NCBI GenBank assembly: GCA_023450335.1
Contig: JAEXHA010000157.1
Location: 1 to 41,111 of the forward strand
From: Actinomycetes bacterium
GTDB lineage: Bacteria; Actinomycetota; Actinomycetes; Actinomycetales; Microbacteriaceae
Direction: 5' to 3'
DNA: 41,111 nucleotides
The stretch's first letter is position 1. Every line of letters begins with the position of its first letter. The notes beneath the pieces are model-generated. The model worked only from the letters and a program-made list of their open reading frames with translations, had not been told where the DNA came from and made no database searches. Shown piece by piece: positions 23,162 to 30,540 of the stretch. A program made the position numbers and the translations under genes.

Positions 23162-24000
23162 TGAGCACTCGAGTCGCGCTGGTCACCGGCTGCGGGAAGC
23201 CGGATGGGATGGGCCAGGCCATCGTCCGCAGGCTTGCCGGCGAGGGCTACCACGTTGTGGCTGCCGACGTCGCCCCGCAGGGCATCGCCAATGATGCCCA
23301 ACGAACGGAGCGGTCGGCGGCAGGCTGGTCGGGTGTCGATTCGCTCGTGGAGCAGGTGACCGCGGCCGGCGGGCGCGCCCGTGCGGTGCTGGGCGACATC
23401 TCTGATGAGGATGATGCCCGCCGAATGGTGGCGACCGCCGTCGAGGAGTTCGGTCGCCTGGACGTGCTGGTCAACAACGCGGCCGCGCCGCAGGGAGATG
23501 ATCGTGCCGACATCGAGGATGTGCCGGTGGCGACATTCGACCGCATCGTTCAGATCAATCTGCGGGGCACGTATCTGATGTGTCTGGCGGCCGTGCCGGT
23601 GATGCGTGCACAGCAGTACGGCCGCATCATCAATATCGCTTCGATGGCCGGAATCGAAGCGATGCCGCTGGCGACCGCGTACTCGGCATCCAAGGCGGGA
23701 GTCCTCGGCCTCACGCGGGCCCTGGCGATGGACGTCGGCGCGTGGGGCGTCACGGTCAATGCGGTCTGTCCCGGCCTGGTGTGGACCAGTCGCGGACGGT
23801 TCGGAGTTGCATCGCCGGATCAGGAGGCGGCGCAGCGCGCTCGCTTCGAGGAGGGAATCGTCTCGGGCCGCGTGGGTATCCCGGAGGACATCGCCGGAGC
23901 GGTGTCCTACTTGGCCTCGGAAGCGACCGGATATGTCACCGGGCAGGAGTTGCCGGTCAACGGCGGAGGCATCAGCGTCTTCCCCCGCCCGCGGCCCTGA
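23161..24000 (+). CDS. Short-chain dehydrogenase/reductase
   Basis: A 279-residue SDR with glycine motif VTGCGKPDGMGQAIVRRL, NNAAAP, catalytic S in IASMAG, YSASK and the C-terminal YVTGQELPVNGGG. D after strand 2 (VVAADVAP) favours NAD(H). A very strong ribosome-binding site (GGGGAGGAG) lies just before the ATG at 23161, inside the end of the previous gene. It closes the operon; the next gene is convergent 22 bp away. It is only distantly similar to the preceding SDR, so the two likely act on different alcohol or ketone intermediates. Confidence 0.87.
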   Translation: MSTRVALVTGCGKPDGMGQAIVRRLAGEGYHVVAADVAPQGIANDAQRTERSAAGWSGVDSLVEQVTAAGGRARAVLGDISDEDDARRMVATAVEEFGRLDVLVNNAAAPQGDDRADIEDVPVATFDRIVQINLRGTYLMCLAAVPVMRAQQYGRIINIASMAGIEAMPLATAYSASKAGVLGLTRALAMDVGAWGVTVNAVCPGLVWTSRGRFGVASPDQEAAQRARFEEGIVSGRVGIPEDIAGAVSYLASEATGYVTGQELPVNGGGISVFPRPRP

Positions 24001-24022
24001 TTCCGGCGTGACCGGTGTTCGG

Positions 24023-24970
24023 TCACTCCGGTGGTGGGGATGAGTTCGGCTCCATGATCAAGGTGCCGCCCATGCGACTGTGCGCGAGTATCGCGCGCAG
24101 GGCCTGATGACGCGCCGTGCGTGGTGCGCCCAATGGTCGGGCCAAGCCGACGACGGTCGCTGGGACCGGGTCGCTGACCTCCAGTGCGCGCACCTCATGA
24201 CCGTCATAGGTGATGGATGCAGCCGGGCGCTGGAACATGACCGCGTAGCCGAGGCCGTAGCCGACCAGACACCTCACCGCCTCGTAGTTGCTGGAGATGT
24301 GCGCGATTGTCGGTGTGAGGCCCAGCTGGTCGAAGATGCTGCGCGTGTTGCGTCGGGTCGGGGGCAGATCGAGGACGATCAGAGGTTCATCGCTCAACTC
24401 AGCCAGTGACACCGAACGGCGTTCCGCGAGCCGGTGGGAGCGGGGGACGAGCACGTGGGGGCGATATTCCAGCACGGGGTCGAATGCAAATGCGTGAGGG
24501 ACGTCGACCGCGTAGAGAAGCGCCGTCTCCACCCGCCCCTGCAGCAGATGCTCTCCGAGAGCGCCGGTGTCGGCAGTGACCATTTCCAGCTGCACCTCGG
24601 GGTGCAGCTGCTGGAACTGATGGATGATCGGCGGCACGAAGAACGGCGTGAGCGTCGTGAAGCAGCCGACGGCGAATCGCCCGGACACGGAATGGGCCAC
24701 CATCGCAGCATCGTCGGCCAGTGCCTCCGCCTGGGCGAGCACACCCTGGGCATGCACCAGCAGGCGGGAGCCCGCGGGCGTCAGCGTCACGCCCCGCCCG
24801 CGTTGGCGCACGAGGAGCTGTATCCCGAGATGCCGCTCCAGATCGTCGATGGCGAGGGTGAGCGCCGATGGCGTGACGCGGCACTGTTCCGAGGCCGCGG
24901 TGAGAGAACCTTCGCCCGCGACGGCCGCGAAGTACTCCAACTGACGCAAGCTGAACGCGGGGGCAGGCAT
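24023..24970 (-). CDS. LysR-family transcriptional regulator
   Basis: A 315-residue LTTR. The N-terminal helix-turn-helix is FSLRQLEYFAAVAGEGSLTA.. SALTLAIDDLERHLG, and the effector domain follows (GRFAVGCFTTLTPFFVPPII, HPEVQLEMV, LPPTRRNTR, VGYGLGYAVM). The ATG at 24970 is preferred over the TTG at 24991 because a perfect TATAAT -10 on the minus strand ends 7 nt before it (leaderless) and homology begins at PAFSLRQLEYF. It is divergent from the O-demethylase-like gene and shares with it a 115-bp region containing a 19-bp palindrome, so it most likely controls that gene in response to an aromatic acid. Confidence 0.9.
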   Translation of the reverse strand: MPAPAFSLRQLEYFAAVAGEGSLTAASEQCRVTPSALTLAIDDLERHLGIQLLVRQRGRGVTLTPAGSRLLVHAQGVLAQAEALADDAAMVAHSVSGRFAVGCFTTLTPFFVPPIIHQFQQLHPEVQLEMVTADTGALGEHLLQGRVETALLYAVDVPHAFAFDPVLEYRPHVLVPRSHRLAERRSVSLAELSDEPLIVLDLPPTRRNTRSIFDQLGLTPTIAHISSNYEAVRCLVGYGLGYAVMFQRPAASITYDGHEVRALEVSDPVPATVVGLARPLGAPRTARHQALRAILAHSRMGGTLIMEPNSSPPPE

Positions 24971-24977
24971 ATAAGGA

Positions 24978-24983
24978 ATTATA
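24978..24983 (-). promoter_or_regulatory. -10 box (TATAAT) of lysR promoter
   Basis: A perfect consensus -10 on the minus strand, 7 nt before the lysR ATG; its last bases overlap the palindrome at 24982-25000, consistent with autorepression. Confidence 0.6.
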
Positions 24984-25000
24984 ATCAGCAAAGTTGATTA
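24982..25000. promoter_or_regulatory. LysR operator palindrome
   Basis: TAATCA-N7-TGATTA, perfect arms, in the lysR/O-demethylase intergenic region. A second short inverted repeat (ATGT-TTT-ACAT) lies at 25004-25014. Both are good candidate LTTR recognition and activation sites. Confidence 0.6.
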
Positions 25001-25085
25001 CTCATGTTTTACATAACAGCTTCGCGTCACCAGACTGAAGTCGTGCTGGCAGTTTCGCCGGCGCGGCATAGTCAAGGAGGATCAC

Positions 25086-26462
25086 ATGCCGAAGAGTCTC
25101 GACGAGGCGATCGACGAAGCGGGAAGCCCCCAGCGCTTGCTCTGGGAGTCGCAGAGCGCCCCCGCCGTCGTGCCCCGGGTCGTCCCGGAGTTCACGAACT
25201 GGCGCGATGAGCAGCTCGCCTGGCGCCGAACGGCAGTTCTCTACGACCAGTCCCATCACATGGCTGACCTGAACGTGAAGGGCCCCGACGCCCTGAAGCT
25301 GATCCGCGACCTCGCGATCAACAGCGTCGAGCACTTCCCGGTGGATATGGCCAAGCAGTTCGTCGCGGTGAATGAGGACGGTTACGTCATCGGCGACAAC
25401 ATCCTCTTCCACCTCGACGACGATGAGTATCAGGCTGTCGGCATCCCGCCGTCGATCAACTGGATCCACTACCACGCGACAACGGGTGACTACGACGTGC
25501 AGGTGTGGCGTGACGACAACTCGCTCTACCGCAAGGGCGGCGATCCGGTGGTCTACCGGTATCAGGTGCAGGGCCCGGGAGCGATGGACGTCATCCGCGC
25601 GGCCACCGGGGCGGAACCGCCGAAGCTGAAGTTCTTCCACATGACGCGCTTCACCATCGGCGGCAAGGAAGTGCGAGCGCTGCGCCACGGCATGGCCGGC
25701 GAGCCGGGCTTCGAGCTGTGGGGTCCGTGGGAGGACAACGAAGCCGTGCACGCCGCACTCCTGGCGGCGGGCGCGGAGTTCGACCTCACGCAGGTGGGCG
25801 GTCGTGCGTACCACACCAATGCGCTCGAGTCGGGATGGCTCCCGCGGCCGCTCCCAGCGATCTACACCTCGGAGGCGCTGGCTGACTATCGTCGCTGGCT
25901 GTCTGCGGAGGCCTATGAAACCACCTCGCCACTGGGCGGATCGTTCTTCTCGGAGGACATCGCCGACTATTACCTCACGCCGTACGACCTCGACTACGGC
26001 CGGCTTGTCTCCTTCGACCACGACTTCATCGGCCGAGCGGCACTTGAGTCAATGGTCGCGGACGGCACGGCGGACAAGCATAAGAAGGTGACCCTCGTCT
26101 GGAACGGCGACGATACCGCCGAGGCGGCGGGGTCCAAGTACAAGCCGGGCGTCGGGGCGAAATACTTCAACGAGCCGATGGCGCTCTATGACACGTTCCA
26201 CTACGACCGTGTGGAGATCGACGGTCGACGTGTGGGTGTGTCGACGTGGACCGGCTACTCCGCGAACGAGCGGGCCATCCTCTCCCTCGCGGTGATCGAT
26301 GCGGAATACGCCGAGCCGGGCACGGAGGTGACGGTCGTGTGGGGGGAGGACACTCCTTCGTCCAAGGTTCAGGTGGAGGATCATGTCCAGGTGAGCATCC
26401 GGGCCACTGTCCAACCCGCGCCGCTGACGGTCAAAGCTCGAACTCTCTACCGCGCCGACTGA
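25086..26462 (+). CDS. LigM/DesA-like tetrahydrofolate-dependent O-demethylase (GcvT fold)
   Basis: A 458-residue GcvT-fold protein. Length and blocks match LigM/DesA, which move the methyl group of 3-O-methylgallate, vanillate or syringate onto tetrahydrofolate. Visible are WRRTAVLYDQSHHMADLNVKG, MAGEPGFELWGPWED (folate-binding region) and GGRAYHTNALESGWLPRPLP, whose Tyr242 lies where I recall the catalytic Tyr of LigM. Ordinary GcvT proteins are about 370 aa and lack this pattern. AAGGAGG precedes the ATG by 6 nt. It is a single-gene unit ending at a strong hairpin. The context of aromatic-type catabolic genes supports aryl methyl ether demethylation; dimethylglycine- or DMSP-type demethylation is the main alternative. 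Confidence 0.75.
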   Translation: MPKSLDEAIDEAGSPQRLLWESQSAPAVVPRVVPEFTNWRDEQLAWRRTAVLYDQSHHMADLNVKGPDALKLIRDLAINSVEHFPVDMAKQFVAVNEDGYVIGDNILFHLDDDEYQAVGIPPSINWIHYHATTGDYDVQVWRDDNSLYRKGGDPVVYRYQVQGPGAMDVIRAATGAEPPKLKFFHMTRFTIGGKEVRALRHGMAGEPGFELWGPWEDNEAVHAALLAAGAEFDLTQVGGRAYHTNALESGWLPRPLPAIYTSEALADYRRWLSAEAYETTSPLGGSFFSEDIADYYLTPYDLDYGRLVSFDHDFIGRAALESMVADGTADKHKKVTLVWNGDDTAEAAGSKYKPGVGAKYFNEPMALYDTFHYDRVEIDGRRVGVSTWTGYSANERAILSLAVIDAEYAEPGTEVTVVWGEDTPSSKVQVEDHVQVSIRATVQPAPLTVKARTLYRAD

Positions 26463-26476
26463 CGACGGTTCGCGCT

Positions 26477-26517
26477 CGGCGGCCGCAACCCCTGATATTC
26501 AGGAGCTGCGGCCGCCG
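26477..26517. terminator. Strong hairpin terminator between convergent genes
   Basis: CGGCGGCCGCA (26477-26487) pairs perfectly with 26507-26517, and the loop holds a second small stem (CCTGA/TCAGG, 26491-26503). It lies between convergent transcription units and probably stops both. Confidence 0.7.
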
Positions 26518-26534
26518 GTGTCAACGCCCGCGGC

Positions 26535-27299
26535 TCACCTGATCCGGCGGCGGTGCATCGTCATGGCAACGACGAAGGCGACGAGCAGGATGCCGACGCA
26601 CCATGCGAGCGCGATCCAGATGTCGCCTGCCACCGGCGTTCCGGTCAGCAGGGCGCGGATGGTCTCGACGATCGGAGTGACCGGCTGATGCTCAGCGAAC
26701 CAGGCGACCGGTGCGGGCATAGTGTCGGTCGGCGCGAACGCCGAGCTGACGAAGGGCAGGAAGATCAGGGGATAGGAGAACGCGCTCGCGCCGTCGACCG
26801 TCTTGGCGGCGAGCCCCGCGACCACCGCGAGCCACGTGAGCGCCAGGGTGAACAGAACCAGGATGCCGGCCACGCCCAGCCATGCGCCTACGCCCGCCGC
26901 CGAGCGGAAGCCCATGAGCAGTGCGACGCCGACGACGATCGCCAGCGAGACCAGATTCGCGGCGAGTGACGTGAGCACATGTGCCCACAGGGCGCTCGCC
27001 CGGGCGATCGGCATCGACTGGAACCTCTCGAAGATGCCGCCCTGCAGGTCCATGAACAGCCGATACGCCGTGTAGGCGATGCCGGAGGCGATCGTGATGA
27101 GGAGGATGCCGGGGAGCATGTAGTCGATGTACGACGACGCTCCGGTGTCGATCGCACCGCCGAACACGAAGACGAACAGCATCATGATCGCAACGGGAGT
27201 GACGGCGGTCGAAATGATGGTGTCGGGGCTGCGCAGGATGTGACGCAGTGACCGGCCGGTCAGCGTCCCGGTATCGGTGACGAAGTGCGCGATGCTCAT
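26535..27299 (-). CDS. ABC-2 type transporter permease (DrrB-like)
   Basis: A 254-residue export permease with six hydrophobic segments. It has the ABC-2 pattern: SLRHILRSPDTIISTAVTPV, MLPGILLITIASG, the FERFQSMPIARASALWAHV coupling region, and the typical FLPFVSSAFAPTDTMP and AEHQPVTPIVETIRALL near the end. It is paired with the DrrA-like ATPase upstream (4-bp ATGA overlap). DrrAB-type systems export drugs or lipids; the substrate here is unknown. The frame runs open well upstream of 27299, but that part only shadows the ATPase gene. Confidence 0.9.
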   Translation of the reverse strand: MSIAHFVTDTGTLTGRSLRHILRSPDTIISTAVTPVAIMMLFVFVFGGAIDTGASSYIDYMLPGILLITIASGIAYTAYRLFMDLQGGIFERFQSMPIARASALWAHVLTSLAANLVSLAIVVGVALLMGFRSAAGVGAWLGVAGILVLFTLALTWLAVVAGLAAKTVDGASAFSYPLIFLPFVSSAFAPTDTMPAPVAWFAEHQPVTPIVETIRALLTGTPVAGDIWIALAWCVGILLVAFVVAMTMHRRRIR

Positions 27300-28057
27300 G
27301 ATGACTTCCGATTCGTGACGGCGAGGAAGATCTCCTCGAGGGTGGGCTGCTTCTCGACGTACTCCACCTGCGCCGGAGGAAGCAGCTGCTTCAGTTCGGC
27401 CAGAGTGCCATCCACGACGATCCGGCCCTCGTGGAGGATCGCGATGCGGTCGGCGAGCTGTTCGGCCTCGTCCAGGTACTGCGTTGTCAGCAGCACGGTG
27501 GTGCCACCGTCGGCCAGAGCACGCACGGCCTGCCACACCTCGATGCGGGCCTGCGGGTCGAGCCCCGTTGTCGGCTCGTCGAGGAAGACGATGGGTGGGG
27601 TGCCGACCAGACTCATGGCGATGTCGAGACGGCGTCGCATGCCGCCCGAGTACGTGCCCGCCATGCGCGCGCCGGCATCGGCCAGTGAGAACCGCGCCAG
27701 CAGCTCGTCTGCGGTCTCGGCCGGGCGGGGCAGGTGACGCAGGCGCGCCACGAGGATGAGGTTCTCGCGGCCGGTCAACGCCTCGTCGACGGCGGCGAAC
27801 TGGCCCGTGAGGCTGATCGCCTCGCGCACGGCCGATGCCTCGGTGGCGACGTCGAAGCCTCCCACCGTCGCGACACCGGCATCCATCGTGGTGAGCGTCG
27901 ACAGAATGCGCACGAGTGTCGTCTTGCCCGCCCCGTTCGACCCGAGCAGCGCGAAGATGCTGCCGCGAGCCACCTCGAGATCGACGCCGCGCAGCACGGA
28001 CAGGTCTTTGAACGCTTTGGTCACGCCCGTCACGCGGATGGCGGTGGCAGCGGTCAT
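27296..28057 (-). CDS. ABC transporter ATPase (DrrA-like)
   Basis: A 253-residue ATP-binding subunit of the daunorubicin-resistance type. Walker A is GSNGAGKTT, the signature is YSGGMRRRLDIAMSL, Walker B is VFLDEPTTGLDP, and the LLTTQYLDEAEQLAD stretch is a family marker. The C-terminus ends in PTLEEIFLAVT, as in DrrA. Third gene of a PadR-led operon; overlaps the permease and the DUF1048 gene by 4 bp each. Confidence 0.93.
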   Translation of the reverse strand: MTAATAIRVTGVTKAFKDLSVLRGVDLEVARGSIFALLGSNGAGKTTLVRILSTLTTMDAGVATVGGFDVATEASAVREAISLTGQFAAVDEALTGRENLILVARLRHLPRPAETADELLARFSLADAGARMAGTYSGGMRRRLDIAMSLVGTPPIVFLDEPTTGLDPQARIEVWQAVRALADGGTTVLLTTQYLDEAEQLADRIAILHEGRIVVDGTLAELKQLLPPAQVEYVEKQPTLEEIFLAVTNRKSS

Positions 28058-28422
28058 ACCGGCTCACCCCGTTCGGCGTCGTCGACCGCCTTGTTCAGCC
28101 GAGCGCGCTCTTTGTCGAGCCACTGCTTGCCGCTGTAGGCGCGGGCGAAGTTCTCGGCGAACTCGACGGGATCGTCGCCGACGATGGCGCGCACACCGGT
28201 GCCGTCGACGGCGGCGCGCTCCCACAGGTCGGCGAGGTCGCCCAGCATCGTGACCATGGTGTCGCCGTCGGTGATCAGGGCTGAGGCTATGAGATAGCGC
28301 TCGATCGCCTTCGCGACCGTGCGGTGCGGCTCGCCGAGGCCCTCGATGCGCGCCTTGTACTGGCGGTACTGCTTCTTCTGATCCAGTGACCCCGTCAGGG
28401 TCTCGATCCACTTCGCGACCAT
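28054..28422 (-). CDS. DUF1048 family protein
   Basis: A 122-residue helical protein of the DUF1048 family (MVAKWIETLTGSLDQKKQYR, KARIEGLGEPHRTVAKAIERYL, FAENFARAYSGKQWLDKERARL). These small proteins are regularly encoded between PadR regulators and DrrAB-type exporters in Gram-positive bacteria, but their role is not established. The ATG at 28422 lies one base after the padR stop codon. The same frame extends upstream only as a shadow of the padR gene. Confidence 0.82.
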   Translation of the reverse strand: MVAKWIETLTGSLDQKKQYRQYKARIEGLGEPHRTVAKAIERYLIASALITDGDTMVTMLGDLADLWERAAVDGTGVRAIVGDDPVEFAENFARAYSGKQWLDKERARLNKAVDDAERGEPV

Positions 28423-28423
28423 G

Positions 28424-28759
28424 TCAGTCGTCTCCCTGTTCGTCGTGGAGCTGTGCGATGCGATCGGCCAGGAAGCTCCACGTCTTCCAGAACTCTGCGA
28501 GCTGGCTGTGCCCTCGGGCATTGAGCGAGTAGACCTTGCGCGGCGGGCCCTTCTCCGAGGGGACCTTCTCGACGTCGACGAGGCCGCGTTGCTCGATGCG
28601 CACCAGCAGCGCGTACACGGTGCCCTCGACGATGTCGGCGAAGCCGTGGTCACGCAGCTGCGCGGTGATCTCGTATCCGTATGCGGGGCGCGCGGCGAGG
28701 ATCGCGAGCACGATGCCTTCGAGGGTTCCCTTGAGCATCTCGGTGAGCTGACTGCCCAT
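28424..28759 (-). CDS. PadR-family transcriptional regulator
   Basis: A 111-residue PadR protein. The winged helix reads LEGIVLAILAARPAYGYEITAQL, IVEGTVYALLVRIEQRGLVDVE and GPPRKVYSLNARGHSQLAEF, all family hallmarks, with a C-terminal dimerisation helix. The ATG at 28759 has GAGGAG 5 nt upstream; a GTG at 28765 is too close to that site. It leads the PadR-DUF1048-ATPase-permease operon. A 14-bp palindrome sits between its own -35 and -10 boxes, so it likely represses itself and the exporter until a ligand binds. Confidence 0.92.
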   Translation of the reverse strand: MGSQLTEMLKGTLEGIVLAILAARPAYGYEITAQLRDHGFADIVEGTVYALLVRIEQRGLVDVEKVPSEKGPPRKVYSLNARGHSQLAEFWKTWSFLADRIAQLHDEQGDD

Positions 28760-28798
28760 CGCCACTCCTCGCTACTCGGTGTTGCTGACTACCAGTAG

Positions 28799-28828
28799 AC
28801 GGTAACACTAAGTACTGGTACTTGGCAA
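28799..28828 (-). promoter_or_regulatory. Promoter of the PadR-exporter operon
   Basis: Minus-strand TTGCCA -35 (28823-28828), an 18-bp spacer and a TACCGT -10 (28799-28804). Confidence 0.55.
28810..28823. promoter_or_regulatory. PadR operator palindrome
   Basis: AAGTAC-TG-GTACTT, perfect 6-bp arms, lies within the promoter spacer. This position is ideal for PadR autorepression. Confidence 0.6.
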
Positions 28829-28966
28829 CACTGAATAGTGGATGCCGGGACGTCGAGATGCGGGGCTCCAGTCGGGAGACGTGGGGATGAGAGAACTCTC
28901 ATGAAACCCGCTCTGATCGGGGCTGCTTCGGGGCCTTTGGGTGGCTTCAATGTCGGTGGCCATCGG

Positions 28967-28972
28967 CAGAAT
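28967..28972 (+). promoter_or_regulatory. -10 box of leaderless HNH gene promoter
   Basis: CAGAAT is followed by 7 nt and the ATG at 28980; no Shine-Dalgarno sequence is visible. Confidence 0.4.
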
Positions 28973-28979
28973 CGTAGAT

Positions 28980-30404
28980 ATGAACCCCATTATGGAGCCG
29001 CTGGTGCTGCTGCAGTCGCAGTTGCATTCGCTGGTGCGTGAGGCGGCGACCGGGGGCGCGCTGCAGGGCATGGGCGAGCATGAGCTGGCCGGCATGCTGG
29101 GCGAGGTGGCTTCGGTGGGGCGGCTGGCTGAGGCGTTGCTGGTCGACACCGTCGGCGAGGTGATGCGCCGCTCCGAGACGGGGATCGTCGCCGAGCGCAT
29201 GACCTCTCGCCTGGGCGCCCATGATGTGGGCGAGCTGGTGCAGCGGCTCACACGCGTCGGTGGCCCGGCCGCGTCGCGGCTGCAGAAGGCCGCGAAAGCG
29301 GTGCGCCCGGTCGTTTCCGACACGACCGGCGAGTTGCTCGACGGTGAGATGCCGGTGCTGCGCGAGGCGCTGATCGACGGGGTGGTCGGGGTCGACGGGG
29401 TCCTCGCGATCAGCACGCCGCTTCAGTCCACGGCGCCGCGGGTGGGTTCCGGCGCGCGCGGCGTTGCCGAACGCATCCTCGTGGCCGAAGCGCGCGGCGA
29501 GGGCCCGGACGGTTCGCCGCCACTGTGCGCTGACCTGCTGAAACTGCAGGCGACGACCTGGGCCTGCGTGCTGGACCAAGACGGCGCCGAACCCCGCGAA
29601 CGCGCCGCGAAGCGCAAGCGTTCGCTGACGCTGGGCGCACCGACACCGCATGGCGTGCCGGTACGGGGGCTGCTGATGCACGAGGTCGCCGCGCAGCTGC
29701 AGCAGATCTTCGACGCACGGCTGTCGCCCCGCGTCGCATTCGACGACCCCGGCCGCGACGATCTCGCCGCCGGCGACGCCCCGATCCCGCTGCCCGATGA
29801 TCGCACGCGGGCACAGAAACAACACGATGCGTTCGCGAACGCACTGTCGGTGGCTGCGTCCAGCCGGTTGCTGCCCACGATCGGGGGTGCCGCCCCGACC
29901 CTGATCGTCTCGGTCACCGCCGACGACCTCGAAGCGGGAACCGGGTACTCGCACGCACAAGGCTGCACCGAACCGCTCCCGATCGATCTCGCCCGCCACA
30001 TCGCGTGCGCCGGGGTGATCCAGCGAGTGACCAACAGCCGCGACGGGCGCATCCTGCGCATCGGCACCGAAGACCGCGTCTTCAACCGGCACCAGCGACG
30101 CGCGATCGCTCTCCGCGACGGCGGCTGCATCATCCCCGGGTGCGGGGTCCCCGCCGGATGGTGCGAGATCCACCACGTCGTCGAGCACGCCAAGGGCGGC
30201 CCCACGCACACCGATAACGGCGTTCTGCTCTGCTGGTTTCATCATCGGTTCCTCGACAGCATCGGGTGGCAGATCCGCATGAACGCCGGCATCCCCGAAG
30301 TCCGCTCGCCCGGCTGGTACACCGACGACCACATCTGGCGACCCGCCACCACGTCGCCACTTCGGCTCCGAGCCACAGCGACCGCCAGCGTGCTCCAGAC
30401 GTAG
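28980..30404 (+). CDS. DUF222/HNH endonuclease (13E12-type repeat protein)
   Basis: A 474-residue actinobacterial DUF222 protein with a C-terminal HNH nuclease. The DUF222 helical domain spans about 10-330. The HNH site is CIIPGCGVPAGWCEIHHVV, then GGPTHTDNGVLLCWFHHRFL, with the CxxC pair and the His-Asn-His set intact. Such genes are multicopy in Microbacteriaceae and Mycobacteriaceae and are sometimes mobile, but their target is unknown. The ATG at 28980 is preferred over an in-frame ATG at 28950 and the frame opening at 28941 because of the -10 box 7 nt upstream. It is followed by a repeat-rich spacer. Confidence 0.88.
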   Translation: MNPIMEPLVLLQSQLHSLVREAATGGALQGMGEHELAGMLGEVASVGRLAEALLVDTVGEVMRRSETGIVAERMTSRLGAHDVGELVQRLTRVGGPAASRLQKAAKAVRPVVSDTTGELLDGEMPVLREALIDGVVGVDGVLAISTPLQSTAPRVGSGARGVAERILVAEARGEGPDGSPPLCADLLKLQATTWACVLDQDGAEPRERAAKRKRSLTLGAPTPHGVPVRGLLMHEVAAQLQQIFDARLSPRVAFDDPGRDDLAAGDAPIPLPDDRTRAQKQHDAFANALSVAASSRLLPTIGGAAPTLIVSVTADDLEAGTGYSHAQGCTEPLPIDLARHIACAGVIQRVTNSRDGRILRIGTEDRVFNRHQRRAIALRDGGCIIPGCGVPAGWCEIHHVVEHAKGGPTHTDNGVLLCWFHHRFLDSIGWQIRMNAGIPEVRSPGWYTDDHIWRPATTSPLRLRATATASVLQT

Positions 30405-30423
30405 GTCGTGTGCCCGGGACCTT

Positions 30424-30540
30424 TCCCGCAGTCGCTCGCCCCGCCTCCTGCAGTCGCGCGCTCCTACTGCAGTCGCGCGCGTCCCTCCTCCCGCAGTCGC
30501 TCGCCCTCCTCCCGCAGTGGCCCTCCTACGGCAGTCGCTC
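30424..30540. repeat. Degenerate CAGTCGC-type direct repeats
   Basis: Six copies of an imperfect unit around GCAGTCGC (at about 30428, 30450, 30469, 30493, 30514 and 30531; spacing 17-24 bp) with pyrimidine-rich linkers (CCTCCT). The last copy lies in the final codons of the hydrolase gene. This fills the 121-bp gap between convergent genes. Confidence 0.55.

Noticed and set aside
27296..28067. Apparent fusion of the ABC-2 permease with an upstream 250-codon segment
   Set aside because: The segment is the shadow of the ATPase gene; the permease starts at 27299 with an ATGA overlap.
28980..30540. HNH gene and repeats as an intron, intein or insertion sequence
   Set aside because: No interrupted host gene, no terminal inverted repeats or target-site duplication were visible.
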